Shown here piece after piece: positions 47,249 to 58,978 of a stretch of 64,000 bases of DNA. This DNA is from Rotaria sordida (lineage: Eukaryota; Rotifera; Eurotatoria; Philodinida; Philodinidae), in NCBI GenBank assembly GCA_905250125.1, contig CAJNOL010000100.1, positions 124,001 to 188,000 of the forward strand, read 5' to 3'. Numbering within the stretch: position 1 is the stretch's first letter; every line of letters begins with the position of its first letter. The position numbers and the translations under genes are program-made. Under the pieces are notes generated by a model, which did not search any database, was not told where the DNA came from, and worked only from the letters and a program-made list of their open reading frames with translations.

Positions 47249-50200
47249 CTACATGAGAGAACATGCTTGACTTTTTGGAATAATTGGTGCACTTGATATT
47301 CGTTTTGATCGCTGATCATTATTATTACTATGTCGAGAAGCAGATATAGGTCTTTGCATCTCGAGTAAATGTCGTGGTTTATCCGTCTCCACATTAGGTA
47401 TAATTTTCTTAAGTTGAGCAAGTAACAATACAAACTGTTTCTCTGTCCATCTATCATATCCATTTGAATGTCGAAAGTCAATATATGATTTGTGAACAAA
47501 TATTGATAATATGAGATCCGAAGGTGGCCATGTGTTCGTTTCTTCGAGTAGTAATGGTATTATAGGTTTATGAAAAGTATTAGCTAATGATATTTCACGT
47601 TGACAATTAATAGATTTCATATATTTTGGTGTAATACAAACAAGTAAACATAATGATTGTTGAATCGCAATATTATATTTGTCTAACAATGAATCGCCAC
47701 CTCCCATTTGAAATATATTAAGCCAAATTCGATATCCTAATTGTGTTAATTGCTTATAAAGATTAAGAACATCTTTTTGACAATCCCATTGATAGGAAAT
47801 AATTATTTGCGGATGAGAAACTACTAATGGAATATCATTAAATGATATGGAATTGTTTTGTTTCTGTTCATTTGATAATTTCAAAAAGATAAGATTATCA
47901 AGACGAGGTACGAACCAATGATGATATTGTTCACGAATCATATCAGGATCAGGTGCAACATGATAACGAATTTGACTGAGTAATTCAATAAATTTATTTT
48001 CAGGCCAATCATTCACTTTTGTATCATTATAAAATTCAATATATAGAAAATCATCAAGAATAGATTTAAGTTTACTTTCAGATGGCCATGTTTGTTCTTC
48101 CATATATAAAAGAATGAAAGGTTTTTTCATATTTAATATCAAATGAAATACTTTTGAACAGTTTTCTGATCGATCATAAAGTATGTTAATACAACATACG
48201 ATCACTTTAGATCCACGAATAAGACTCTCTAGAATATTAATTTCAGTTTGCTCATCATACATTTGACCAGCATAACCAGCTTTTTCTAAATGATCTTTCA
48301 ATTTAGTGACACGTATCTGTTCATTAGAATGAAATGAAAGAAAAACTGGTGGTAGACGTTTTATATCAACTGATAAATCATTTGGAATAGTTTGTCCTGT
48401 TTTTAATACTTCCTGTCGAATAATTTGTTCAACATCATGTCGACCAATATCATTAAGTACTTTAATAAGACTATAAATAGCTTCTTCTGTTGTATGTGTT
48501 ATAAACCATTCGTTAAGTAAAGCCATACAAGGATTTGTTTGCATTGACCAATGTTTTATTTCACTACATGAAAATCCAAGTTGTTTACTGAGTAAACGCC
48601 AATCATTATTACTGGGATTATTAAGTAATTTAGATACTTGATAACTCCAAGAAGGAATATTATTTGTCTATGGTAAAAAGGAAATTGCTATACAAAATAA
48701 ACATTGTCAAAACTTACATTTAGTTGTTTTGTTTTGATATTCATCTTTGTTTTATTAATACATAATTCGATTTTTTCAATTTCTAGTTGAGCTTGTTTAA
48801 TTGTTGTCTGATCTAATTCACTGATTGTAGCATTATCAATATAATTAACTATTAAATTTGAACCTAAAACTTTAAAATCATAACGTCGATTAATTAATAA
48901 TTGTTTATATTTCAATCCGATAAGTATACAAGTATAGAAAATATCTTGTTGAATTTCATTTGAACATTTTTTATTTTTTAAAATATCAGTAAGAATATTA
49001 AGATATTCATTTGCTTTATTTTCATTATTGATAATTATTGATGAAAGAATATAATTTCGAAAACATTCAAATATTAATAAATTTTGTTTTTCAATAATTA
49101 AACAAATAATTTTTCCACAATGTCTATCAAATAAATAAGGATGATAATTCGCTACACAACTAAGTGTTTGAATAATTATACAAAGTTCATTACTGAATGA
49201 AATTGTTTCTATTGATGAAAATATATAATCAATATGTTTCGATGAAACTATTTCTGGATATTTTTTGACGATTAATAAAAATAAACCAAATAAGTTAGTT
49301 AAATATTGTCCATTGTCAGTGAATAATATATTAACAAGATCATCGAAATGAGAATAAAATAGTTCAGTATGTTGAACACTCAACGTCTAGAATATTATTG
49401 TGGAGATTTCAAAAAAACAAAATATGATTTGTAATTATTAGGGATGATCACGGGACTTTCTGATCGTGATCGCGTTATAATCAAACAAAAATAGTTTGAA
49501 GTTATGTAATAAAAAAAAAAAAGTCATATAAATCAATGAACCATAGAGAAAACACTTTTTTGATGACTTATTTAGTTTTTTTTCTACTGTTTTTTTTTCG
49601 TCAATCGTTCATACTATCAAAAATCCTGTCAGTATAGTCCTATGAAGCGAAAATATAGAACTCATGTATTTCAACTAGACTGACAAATACTTTAGTATAA
49701 AAATGTGTCGTTTTGTTTTTTATGTAATGAAGTATAATTTAAACATTCAAGCAAGTCAAAGAAAATGGCAATAGCTTTTACTACGCGTCTGTCTATTAAG
49801 AGAGGCGAAAAATATCGAATAAAGTTTACATTTACATATTTCATTTTTGAATTCTACAAAACATAATATTATTAAAAAAACAGCTTAATAACAATTCAAA
49901 TCATCTTATTTTCAACATAAAATTACTTACTAATAGTAAACTGCTAAGACACATATCTTTGCGATTGAATGTATGATCAAGAAATTGTTCAATATGATTA
50001 GCAGCTATAGTTTGTACTTGTACACCAGCAACAAGCCAAAAATTGACCCATATTTGATGAAACATTGTTTCATTATCATCTTTAACATTTATATACATTC
50101 GATCAAGGAATGGTTCATAAAGACGAGCATCATTTTCATTAAAAATACATGAAGCTGTTCTGTATAATATACTTATTAAAGTAACATAGTGAAATGTCAT

Positions 50201-53200
50201 ATTGTGATCTTCATCATAGAATGAATAATCCAGTAGAGATAAAAAGAGAGTAGCTAATTTTGAATGTATATTATGTGAAAGTCTTTTAAGTTGCACAATA
50301 AACTCACCAAGATGTTGCGACATATTCTAAATGAAAAAAATTGATAAAAGAAAAGAAAAGAAAAAAAAAGCTTTTGTCGTAATTCATATGGGATTAAAAT
50401 GTGAAACACTATGCAACTGCTGTTGCTAATTATAGGGATATTATTTTTGTTGTATCTAGTTTTTTGATACATTTCTTCATCATCCATTTACTATATCATC
50501 CAGAAACGAAATAAAGAAGTAATTCATATATTATAACGAGACATTATTGACATACGGTCTTTGATCGGATATCAAAAACGTCTATCGCGATCTGTGAAGA
50601 AGAGAGAGGCGTTATTAAGATGTCTGTCGATCCTCCATAAGTCTATGAAAAATCAAATTTATCCTATTGTACTCTTGTGTTGTGATGTTGGTAAAGGAAG
50701 TACGCCTATCTACGCACACCCAACTCACATCCAAAAAGGTTAAAGATTGAAAAATATGAAAGTCATAGTAGCTTGAAAAGTATAAAAGCAAAACGGGATA
50801 AAGCTTATTTCTCGAGAATTTCTTCAGTCCTGTTTGACATGATCTGTAACGTTTCCATGATGATTTCTGTCACTGTTTGTGGGAAAGAGAGATGTTCGAT
50901 GCAAGTTTTTATTCTATATAATTCAACATTTGTTCTAGATCGAGTTTCACAAAAAAGAATTTTTTGTTTAAATTAAACTTACATTAAAAAAGAGGCGACT
51001 CTTAATGTTTATTTCTTCATTATCACAATGAACTCGAGTTTGTATAGCATCAATAAATTTCATACATATATCTTCATTTATTTGTCGTAAATCAATTAAA
51101 TTCATTATAGAATTTCCCATTCGATAAACATGATGACTTCCATTATATTGAATATTTGACCATCGAAGAACAGCTTCAACACTAATTGGATGAATAACTT
51201 TAGAAATTATTGGATAAGCTTGTATTTTTCTATATATTAAATCAATAATATTTTCTAATTGATCTAATTTACTAAAGAAATTATTTTCAATAATTACATC
51301 ATATGAAATACAAGTTTTTACTAAATCAACTAAACCATTTATTAATTCTTGCCATGGATAAAAATCGTTTCTTCTTAATAAACTATATGATAAATCTGGT
51401 GCATCATATACACATAGTTTCAAAATAGCTAAAGCTAAATCAAAAACAACTATTGCTAAGTTTTTCTTGATTTGTAAATTTGCTAATGCCAAAATGAGAC
51501 TATCGAGAATTCGTGAACAAAATAAATCTCGATGTTCAACTATTGGACAAAGTCGAATTATTGTACAAAATAAAATTTCAAGATCAGTTATAGATAAATT
51601 TGGAATAATTATATTAGAAGATAATTGATAAGCATCATCATAATTATTTACTAAAATTAAACGTTCAAATATTGTTAAGAATTTTGTATAACCTATTTTT
51701 ATTAGTTCATTATCATTTTTATACGATTGAATTAATTGAGTTATACAATCAAAAGATATATTTTCAATTGAGAGATTTGTATCGGATAAAATCATATTCC
51801 ATGATGTTTCATTAGTGAATATTTTACTTGAAGATTCATTTAATATTGTTGCAATTTTTAACCATACTGATGATTGTTGAGACTGTTGAACAGCATGTCT
51901 AAATAATATATTGTTTTACAAAATGTGTCATGACAAACAGAAATTTCTAAGACGATGAAAGAGTTACCTTATCCATTCTTCAAAGATATTGTAATATAAT
52001 TAAAATAAATTCCATTATGTTTATAATTCTTAAACATTGTTCTAGTGTTTTGCTTAGATGACTTTTAGTTTTTTTCTGTTGAAATGTTTTTATGATTTTG
52101 ATCCCTTCTATAAACATCTGTTTTGATATCTGATCGTTAGAAATGTCGAAGCGAAATTTTCTCGACCATAATCTCTATAACATCTGAACCTTGCTTTGAT
52201 AAATCTTCACTTATAAAATGGATGTTTCAAAAGTCATAAGAACTTAATAAATGCATATAACTCTGTTACTGACCTAACTTGAAAACCTTTTTTTCAACTA
52301 TTTGAAATGGATGATTAGTAAGTTTTTTTCGTAAAGACCAAGTTCAATAGGAGAGTAAAATAAGTAACACTTCCGTATATAATCTAAAAATCAGGCGTTT
52401 TTCGATGCCAAAAACCAATATACATTTCATTTTTACTTCGATATTTATACTTGAATTTCTATCGTTAATGTGAACTTTAGATCGTGCAGATCCTTTGTTT
52501 GATATTTTTTAAAATAATCGAATTATTAGAACATCTTCTCACAACAAATTATTCGTAGGACTCTATAGTTGTAAATAACTCTGATATGATTAAAGAAAAA
52601 AATTATCGATGAAATTGAAATTTCTAAGAAGAGGAAGGTCTTCAATTATTTCTTAGGATAACATAATAAAGTTTGATTGTTAAGAACTTTATCGAGTATA
52701 TTATCAAACTAAAAAGTAAAACTTCTTTATTTTACTTGTAAAATTGTTGAAAATTTGCTTTCATTTCTTCTATAATATCTTGTTTATTTAAAATATTCAT
52801 ATCATTCGTTGAATTCGAAAAAATAGTTTGAGTTAAAAATGTTTCCCATTTTTCAGTATCTTCATTGGAATTAAATACAAATGTTTTCTTTTGTAAACTT
52901 TGAAGAATTTTTTCAATTAAATCTGTCTTAATTGGTGTTGAACACAGTCGCTCACCAATTTCAAAATTTTTATAAATTGTTTCAAGAAATTTTAAATACA
53001 ATCGATCAACTCTTGACGAATCAAGAATACGAATAAAAACATTTATTAAATCATTAATTTCAATAGAGACTTCTTTTTTAATTAATTGTTCAATTACCAT
53101 AGTAATTAATAAATATTTTAAAAGGCATGGTAATGAGTCAATTGGTTCTGTAAGTAAATAATCAACAAGTGCATTTAAAATTAATTTAGAATCGTTAGGT

Positions 53201-53292
53201 ATTGATGCTTCTTCAATACGACTAAATATATCAGACCATTGTTGTTCTAAAAGATTATTATCATGTGTTAATTGTTTAATAATTTCATCCAT
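47249..53292 (-). CDS. Helical-repeat / Death / TIR / TIR signalling protein
   Basis: Five exons, 53292-52736, 51898-50983, 50326-49931, 49386-48718 and 48667-47249, join in phase at consensus GT-AG sites to 1318 aa. Residues 1-846 are alpha-helical, ARM/HEAT-like, without a named domain. Residues about 855-935 form a Death domain (NDWRLLSKQLGFSCSEIKHW, then ALLNEWF, IGRHDVEQII). TIR1 is at about 953-1060 (PPVFLSFHS...LKDHLEKAGY) and TIR2 at about 1133-1250 (PQIIISYQWDCQKDV...YRIWLNI). TIR2 has C-Q-R-E at residues 1201-1204, the glutamate position used for NAD cleavage in SARM1-type TIRs. TIR1 has C-S-K-V there. A basic, Ser-rich tail ends the protein. Death plus TIR recalls MyD88, but two TIRs and the long helical N-terminus differ. 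Likely cytosolic immune or stress signalling; the function is inferred. Confidence 0.85.
50400..50951. mobile_element. MITE, 552 bp, TGTGAAACAC ends (copy 2)
   Basis: Begins TGTGAAACACTATGCAACTGCTGTTGC and ends ATCGAGTTTCACA. It shares the internal blocks of the 285-bp copy at 43812 but carries about 270 bp more in its right half. It fills most of the 656-bp third-from-last intron (50327-50982) of the TIR gene. Short plus-strand frames inside it have no motif. Confidence 0.7.
51899..52735 (-). other. Long first intron (837 bp) of the TIR gene
   Basis: The donor is CAA-GTAAAATAAAG and the acceptor TATTATTTAG-ACATGC; the flanking frames join in phase. No fold-back or other element was recognised inside it, yet it is over ten times the usual intron length here. 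Confidence 0.6.
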
Positions 53293-54525
53293 AATGCTGA
53301 TCTTTTTTTGTGAACACCCGACAATAAAATATTCTTTGGAATAGAATGACACAAGAGAAAAATATTGTTTCGATTTGACAGGAATGAAAAAAAAAAGTTC
53401 TTTTTTTCTTTCTGTTTTGTTTTTAATGAATCGAAACATAACGACGGTTGACAACAACAAATCAATCAAATTTTAATAGTAAATTTGACCTATAGAATCC
53501 AAATAATATTTTTTTTTTGAAGACCAAGTTTACATAATCAACTTGTTTAGATATCTGATTAACATCAAATATGCGCAATAAACAATCTTGATTAAACCTT
53601 ATACATTAAAACTATAGAAATTGATGTAAACTAGTAGTCATACTTACCTGTACTCTTTGAATTCTTTTCTCAATCATTTTAGCTTTCGCATTCATTGCAC
53701 GGTTAAGTTTATTAATTATAAATAGAGTAGGTAAAAGCCACGTTGAATACGAAACCTTCTGATCTTGACTTATTGAAATCATGTTTATGACCATTAAACG
53801 ATAGACTTCATTTTTTTTGTCAATAAATTACATATTCGATAAACTATTCAAAAAAACGAAGACACAGTTTCATGTTTAAAGTCTACTATAAAATTCCTAT
53901 TTGAAGAGATTTTATTTCGTTTATTTATAACACATCTTGTCTTTCGCATATTCTGTAACTCAAATCTGAGATTTCCATAACGGTTGAAAACCTATCACTG
54001 ACACGATACTATAGGAAAAAAATATATCGAATTAGAACTGTTGTCATCAATTAAGTAGATTCATCGAGCCTCAGAGTCTAACACTTTTAAATACTTAAAT
54101 TCCGTGCAAATTCATTCAACTTTGCAATGTCCTTCAAAAGAAAGTTGTTACCATTATCCTAAACATCTCGGACTTAAATCTTAATTAAAATCAATACAAA
54201 AAATCTCATTAATTTGATATAATCTTATTCGTTAAAATACTTGTCGTTTTTTTTCATATACGTAGTAAAAAGAAAAAAGAACATGATTTTTCTTTTTATT
54301 CAATCGTTGTTCGTTTTGCAAATATTTTGAATTTTTCTTTTCTATGTTCTCTATTTTGTTCGATAGATTTTGTATGACAAGAGAATTGTTTTTATTGACA
54401 AAATAGCATTTTTGAAGACGAAAAAGGAAGAGAAAAAAAAATCTTACTTTTTTTTCACTATATAAATTGAAGGAGTATAAGTATATTCTTCTTACGAGAA
54501 CAACCGTTCAAAAACACATTAAACA
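53293..54525. promoter_or_regulatory. Shared upstream region between divergent TIR and ERICH3 genes
   Basis: About 1.2 kb separates the two start codons, so both promoters should lie here. A minus-strand 60-codon frame at 53794-53612 ends in a good splice donor (GTACAG-GTAAGTATG) but has no compatible acceptor before the TIR gene's ATG, so it is left uncalled. No TATA or other motif is claimed. Confidence 0.4.
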
Positions 54526-57500
54526 ATGGATTCACGGTAAGTTTAAATACGAAAAACTATTGATTTATTTACAAAAAAAAAACAATGTTTTCTTTTTATA
54601 GGAATTACGAAAGTTTAACTGATCCACATTTAAATGCATATTTTAATAATAAACGTATTCGGCGACATTTAATAAACGCTGGATTGGTATAGTTTTTTAT
54701 TTTGAAAGAATTTTAACATTCTTTTATGTATTGTGAAATAGATCAATCGTCATGGTGATATTTTACCACCTCCATCTTATGAAGTTGCACTTGCTAGACG
54801 AACGAAACGTAGAGAAATAAAAGCAAAATTATCACATATGATAACTAATTAGTAAATTAGATTTTTGTTTTTCATATTGATTTTAAATTATTTTCTTCTG
54901 TTTGTTTTTAAGTATCGTAGAAGATGAACAAAAACGTCAAGCATTTCTTCGTAATCAATTTGACTTTGCTATAAAACGCGCTCGAGTACAAAAAATTCGA
55001 GTTTGTTATTAGAATTTTTAGTATTTTATTTTCATGCGATCTCGAATATTTCATAGGAATCAAGACATCCACAACAACGATCTATGCTAACTATTAGTTT
55101 AGTTCATGTTACTAAACGTTCAAGAAGTAGGAATGCTCGTACACCATCCCCAGTTAGTAATAAAATCATTGAATATATTCTTCGAAAGTTTTTATTTGAT
55201 AGACTGGTCACAAACGTTCATCAGTACGAGCTAAATCAGCTGGACATCCACCAATAAATGCAAAAAATCAATTAGTTCGTCGTCCAACTACGGCAAAGGT
55301 AATATATACTATATATATGTCGACATAAGTTTTCAAAATGTTAATTTAATTGATTGACTTTTAGAAGAAAAAATATATGGATTTGAATTGAAGATTTTCT
55401 TTCTCCATAATCTCTTTTACATTTTTTTCTTTGATAATGATAAATAGCTGATAGTGCCAATGAATTTATGATTAAGTGAACCGATGAATAGTTGTAAATA
55501 TAAACGATTCAATAAAGAAGAAGGCTAATACATTTTAAATGTAAAATGAAATGGGATTCGGAACTTGAGAAAAAGTTTATCCTGCTGGGCTCTAATCGAT
55601 TCGTCAATAATTACAATGGAATAAATAACTGATTTAAACATTCGTCTGAAATGAAACATAATGAAAAAATCTAATTATATTGTTGATAAAATGAAAATTT
55701 GCATTACATTTAATAGAGATTGTGTGCAAAATTGAGGATTCTATAATGAAGTAGACATCATTTATATTTTAATTGAGATATACTGCATATTATTTAAAAT
55801 TCACTGTCTTAAAGACATGTAGTGTTTTACATACAGTCTAAATGATTACTATTTAAAAAAAATAAATTGACTTTTTTATTTTAGAATACATCAAATAATG
55901 AATACTGTGAAGTAACTATGATCTATTATGGACCACAAATAGTCATTGATTGTAAAAACAAGTGGTTTCAACCAAATGGTGATGAAATCGTTGTAATGCA
56001 ACAACATTGTGGTGGTGAAAATCTTATTGTTTTTAAAGGCTTTGTTAAACCAAATCGTAAATTAAATTTTGCTTTTTTATTCTTTTATTTGTTTATTTTA
56101 AATATAAATATTATTTAGAATTATTCAAATTTGAATCTCGTCGTCATCAAGACTATCCATTTGCTGTAGCTCTATATATCAATGGTCTTATTGATAGTCG
56201 AATATCTGTCTGTTGTGAATATAAACATAAACGTAATATTCGATTAGGTAGTAAATATGGTTTATTTGGCATATATAATGTCCAAAAATCACAACCTTGT
56301 CGAAGGTATATTCATGTGACATTCTTCTCTTATATTTTTAAGATTTTTTTTTAAAGTTGTCGATTTGAAAAACGAATAAAAGAAATATTACCAACACCAT
56401 CAACTATTATTCATCCATCTTCTTATCGAAAATCAATTGTACCAAGTGTTCTATCAACAAATGAATTTTGTTCGACAGCTTTACTTCGAACACCAAGTCC
56501 AACGTCAGAAAGTATTTGAATATAAATACAAATATTCTTTCAAATGTTATTTAATTGATTCTAGAAGAAGAAGAAGAAGAAGAGTCGTTAGAAAAAACAA
56601 TAAATCGTATTTCTACTATAGTTCAAGTATGTATAATCTGGAGTGATAATTTTTTATTTTGAACATTACGTAGCCTAATCTGAGTCCAAGGGCACGAAGT
56701 TCAGTATCATCACAAAATGAAAACAAAATAGATGAATTACATCGGAATGAATCAATAGACAACAACTCGAATTTAATATTTGTGAGTTATTTTTGTTTCC
56801 TAAATCTAAGAAAACTTTATTTGAGAATTTGAAGGATAACAAGTCAAGTACACCTGATCGACAATCAATCGACAGTAAGATAATGATAAATATTTGTATT
56901 CAAAAACTAGAGATTTTATTTTTCACAGGAACAAAGGATGAAAGTAGAAAATCATCAAGAGTTTCATCGAGTACTTCTAAAAAATCCGTTCCAGATTCAT
57001 CGGTTATTTCATTTAAAAATGAAGATCATCATTATCCATTAAAACCATCATTAATAAGAAGAGATAGTGATGATAAGTCAACGACAAGTTCAAGAAAATC
57101 TATTTCTACACCAATCTCCTCTTCTGAAAAGGAAGAATATGCTAAGCCATCTGAAACATTGATAGAAAAAGTTCATACAGAGAAACAAATATCGAGATCA
57201 TCATCTAGTAGTTCAACGACATCGAGACCATCATCTAGTAGTTCAACGACACTGAGACCACCATCTAGTAGCTCGACAGTATCAAGATCTTCTACTGAAA
57301 GTAAAGACAATAATCAATGGCCCAAAAACGAGGACGTTCGTCTTTCGTCAACGAGTTCATCTAAAAGCGAAACCTTTGGTCGTTCATTGATTTCTGATAA
57401 TTATCAAGAAAAACAACATCGCTCGTCTACATCATCATCATCATCATCATCGAATAAAAATGAAAGTAGCCATCATTCTATTGAACATGAATCTGAATCT

Positions 57501-57921
57501 CGTCATTCTATTGAAAATGAATTTGAATCTCATCATTCCATTGAAAATAAATCTGAATCTCATCATTCTATTGAAAGTGAATCTGAATCTCATCATTCTA
57601 TTGAAAATGAAGTTGAATCCCATCATTCTATTGAAAATGAATCTGAATCCCATCATTCATCGATATTTTCAATAGAAAAACAACAACAACCAGTTGACAC
57701 TTACGTTCATAATTTGCTCGAATCGGATACTACTTCAAGTAATGATGATATCAAACCAAAGTCACCATCCAGACAAAAGAAACATAATGAAGAAAAAGAG
57801 GGTATGTAATTTTCGTTTGATAATTTATAGATTAGAAGATAAAAGTTTTGTACTTAAAATTCGATTAAACTAAGAATTACTGAAAGTAATCTCAACATGT
57901 TTTTTTTTAGAGATTTCTTGA
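54526..57921 (+). CDS. ERICH3 homologue (DUF4590 protein)
   Basis: About thirteen small exons from ATG at 54526 join in phase: 54526-54536, 54602-54686, 54742-54851, 54913-55000, 55057-55152, 55203-55298, 55885-56056, 56119-56305, 56357-56511, 56565-56626, 56674-56781, 56835-56874 and 56929-57801. A short 57911-57921 exon with a stop would give 697 aa. The N-terminus (LTDPHLNAYFNNKRIRRHLINAGLI) matches the start of glutamate-rich protein 3. DUF4590 spans about residues 163-280, with CEVTMIYYGP, QQHCGGENL, FAVALYINGL and SVCCEYKHKR. Vertebrate ERICH3 is a ciliary protein linked to tubulin glycylation and transport. The C-terminal half is Ser/Glu-rich low complexity with a decapeptide repeat at about 580-650. 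The alternative 3' splice into the next gene is listed as a finding. Confidence 0.85.
57460..57660 (+). repeat. 30-bp coding minisatellite (SHHSIENESE repeat)
   Basis: About seven tandem 30-bp units, consensus near TCTCATCATTCTATTGAAAATGAATCTGAA, encode (S/R)HHSIE(N/S)(E/K)(S/F/V)E. All units keep the frame, so changes in copy number would alter length but not phase. It sits just after a poly-Ser run encoded by (TCA)n. Confidence 0.9.
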
Positions 57922-58978
57922 ACATTTATTTCTACGCAACCTTTTAAAGCTGTTTTTTTTCTAAAAATCATATCGAATCATTTCTGGATTTTCTATCAAA
58001 CATGCAACGAGAGGAAGAATAACTAAAATCTCTCATCAATCACTAATATTAAGAGAAAGATCTAGAATAAACAATTTTAACAAGTTGAAATTTTCTTTTG
58101 TTATTATCTTCTTAAGAATCGAATGTCGTTCTAAATGAAAAGAGAATTATATAAAATAATTATTGTGCTGAATTTTCTCACGAGAGAAGTCTTCCAATTG
58201 TTTAATCACTTTTGAGCCGAGATAATGTACATTAATTTGATTCAAATAAGCTATGAATATCCTGAAAAGAGCTCGTACCCTTTGTTTATTGCTACGAAGA
58301 TACTGCACTTTTACGGTGTTTTTTAAATAAATACCGTGTTAGCACAGAAACTAATTTTCGAATTTCGACTCGGAATTTTATACAGAGTCAGGCCTTAACA
58401 AGAATAGTTTTTTTTGTGAATGTTTCAGATCTTGTCACTGTTTTTATCCTAAGATACAACCATGATAGTAACGTGTCTTTTACATCACTTATATAAACCA
58501 GCAGATTTGATGTTTTCATTTCAGGATAGAAGCAAATCAAAAGATCCAAAACTACTCTCATTAAGACCAATCTCTACGCAAAGTTTCAAGTCGAAATTCG
58601 AAAATCAATTTTTCTGTTACTACGACGTTCATTTAAAAAATACCATAAAAGTGAGGTATCTGCGTAGCAATAAACAAAGCGGACGAACTTTTCTCAGAGT
58701 ATTCATAGCTCATTTAGATCTACATAATGCACATAGTCTCGACTCAAAAATGATTGAATCATTAGAGAACTTCCTTCTTCAATGTAATTTTTTTTCAACT
58801 CTAGAAGACGTATGTTAATTTAAGGTTTTACATTATGTTATGACATTAACCTTTCTTTGTTTGTCTCAAGCAATACTTGAGTATATGCCATTTACAGATA
58901 TGTGTTCATAGAGCATTTTCATGCCTTCTTATCGGGTTCGATCAAAGAATTTAAACGAATAGTTTAATTTATATTTAG
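57922..58978. other. Spacer, or intron, between ERICH3 and the ART gene
   Basis: If the ERICH3 exon ends at 57801 and splices to 58979, this is intron; otherwise it is intergenic. Most of it is a fold-back element (58180-58782). Confidence 0.5.
58180..58782. mobile_element. Fold-back palindrome, about 600 bp
   Basis: The left arm (GAGAGAAGTCTTCCAATTGTTTAATCACTTTTGAGCCGAGA...) mirrors the right arm (...AGTCTCGACTCAAAAATGATTGAATCATTAGAGAACTTCCTTC). Inner pairs include CGTAC/GTTTATTGCTACG with CGTAGCAATAAAC, and ATTTCGACTCGGAAT with GTCGAAAT. The centre is near 58480. The 118-codon frame at 58462-58818 is a by-product. Same family as 24472-25113. Confidence 0.8.

Noticed and set aside
53612..53794. 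60-codon minus-strand frame ending in a good splice donor, possible first exon of the TIR gene
   Set aside because: Every acceptor I could find before the TIR gene's ATG gives an immediate stop, and the ATG at 53292 alone gives a full, in-phase gene.
57447..57675. 69- and 71-codon frames with regular Met/Ile or Phe/Arg pattern
   Set aside because: Other-frame readings of the 30-bp coding minisatellite of the ERICH3 homologue.
58462..58818. 118-codon plus-strand frame
   Set aside because: Lies within the right arm of the 58180-58782 palindrome and has no family resemblance.
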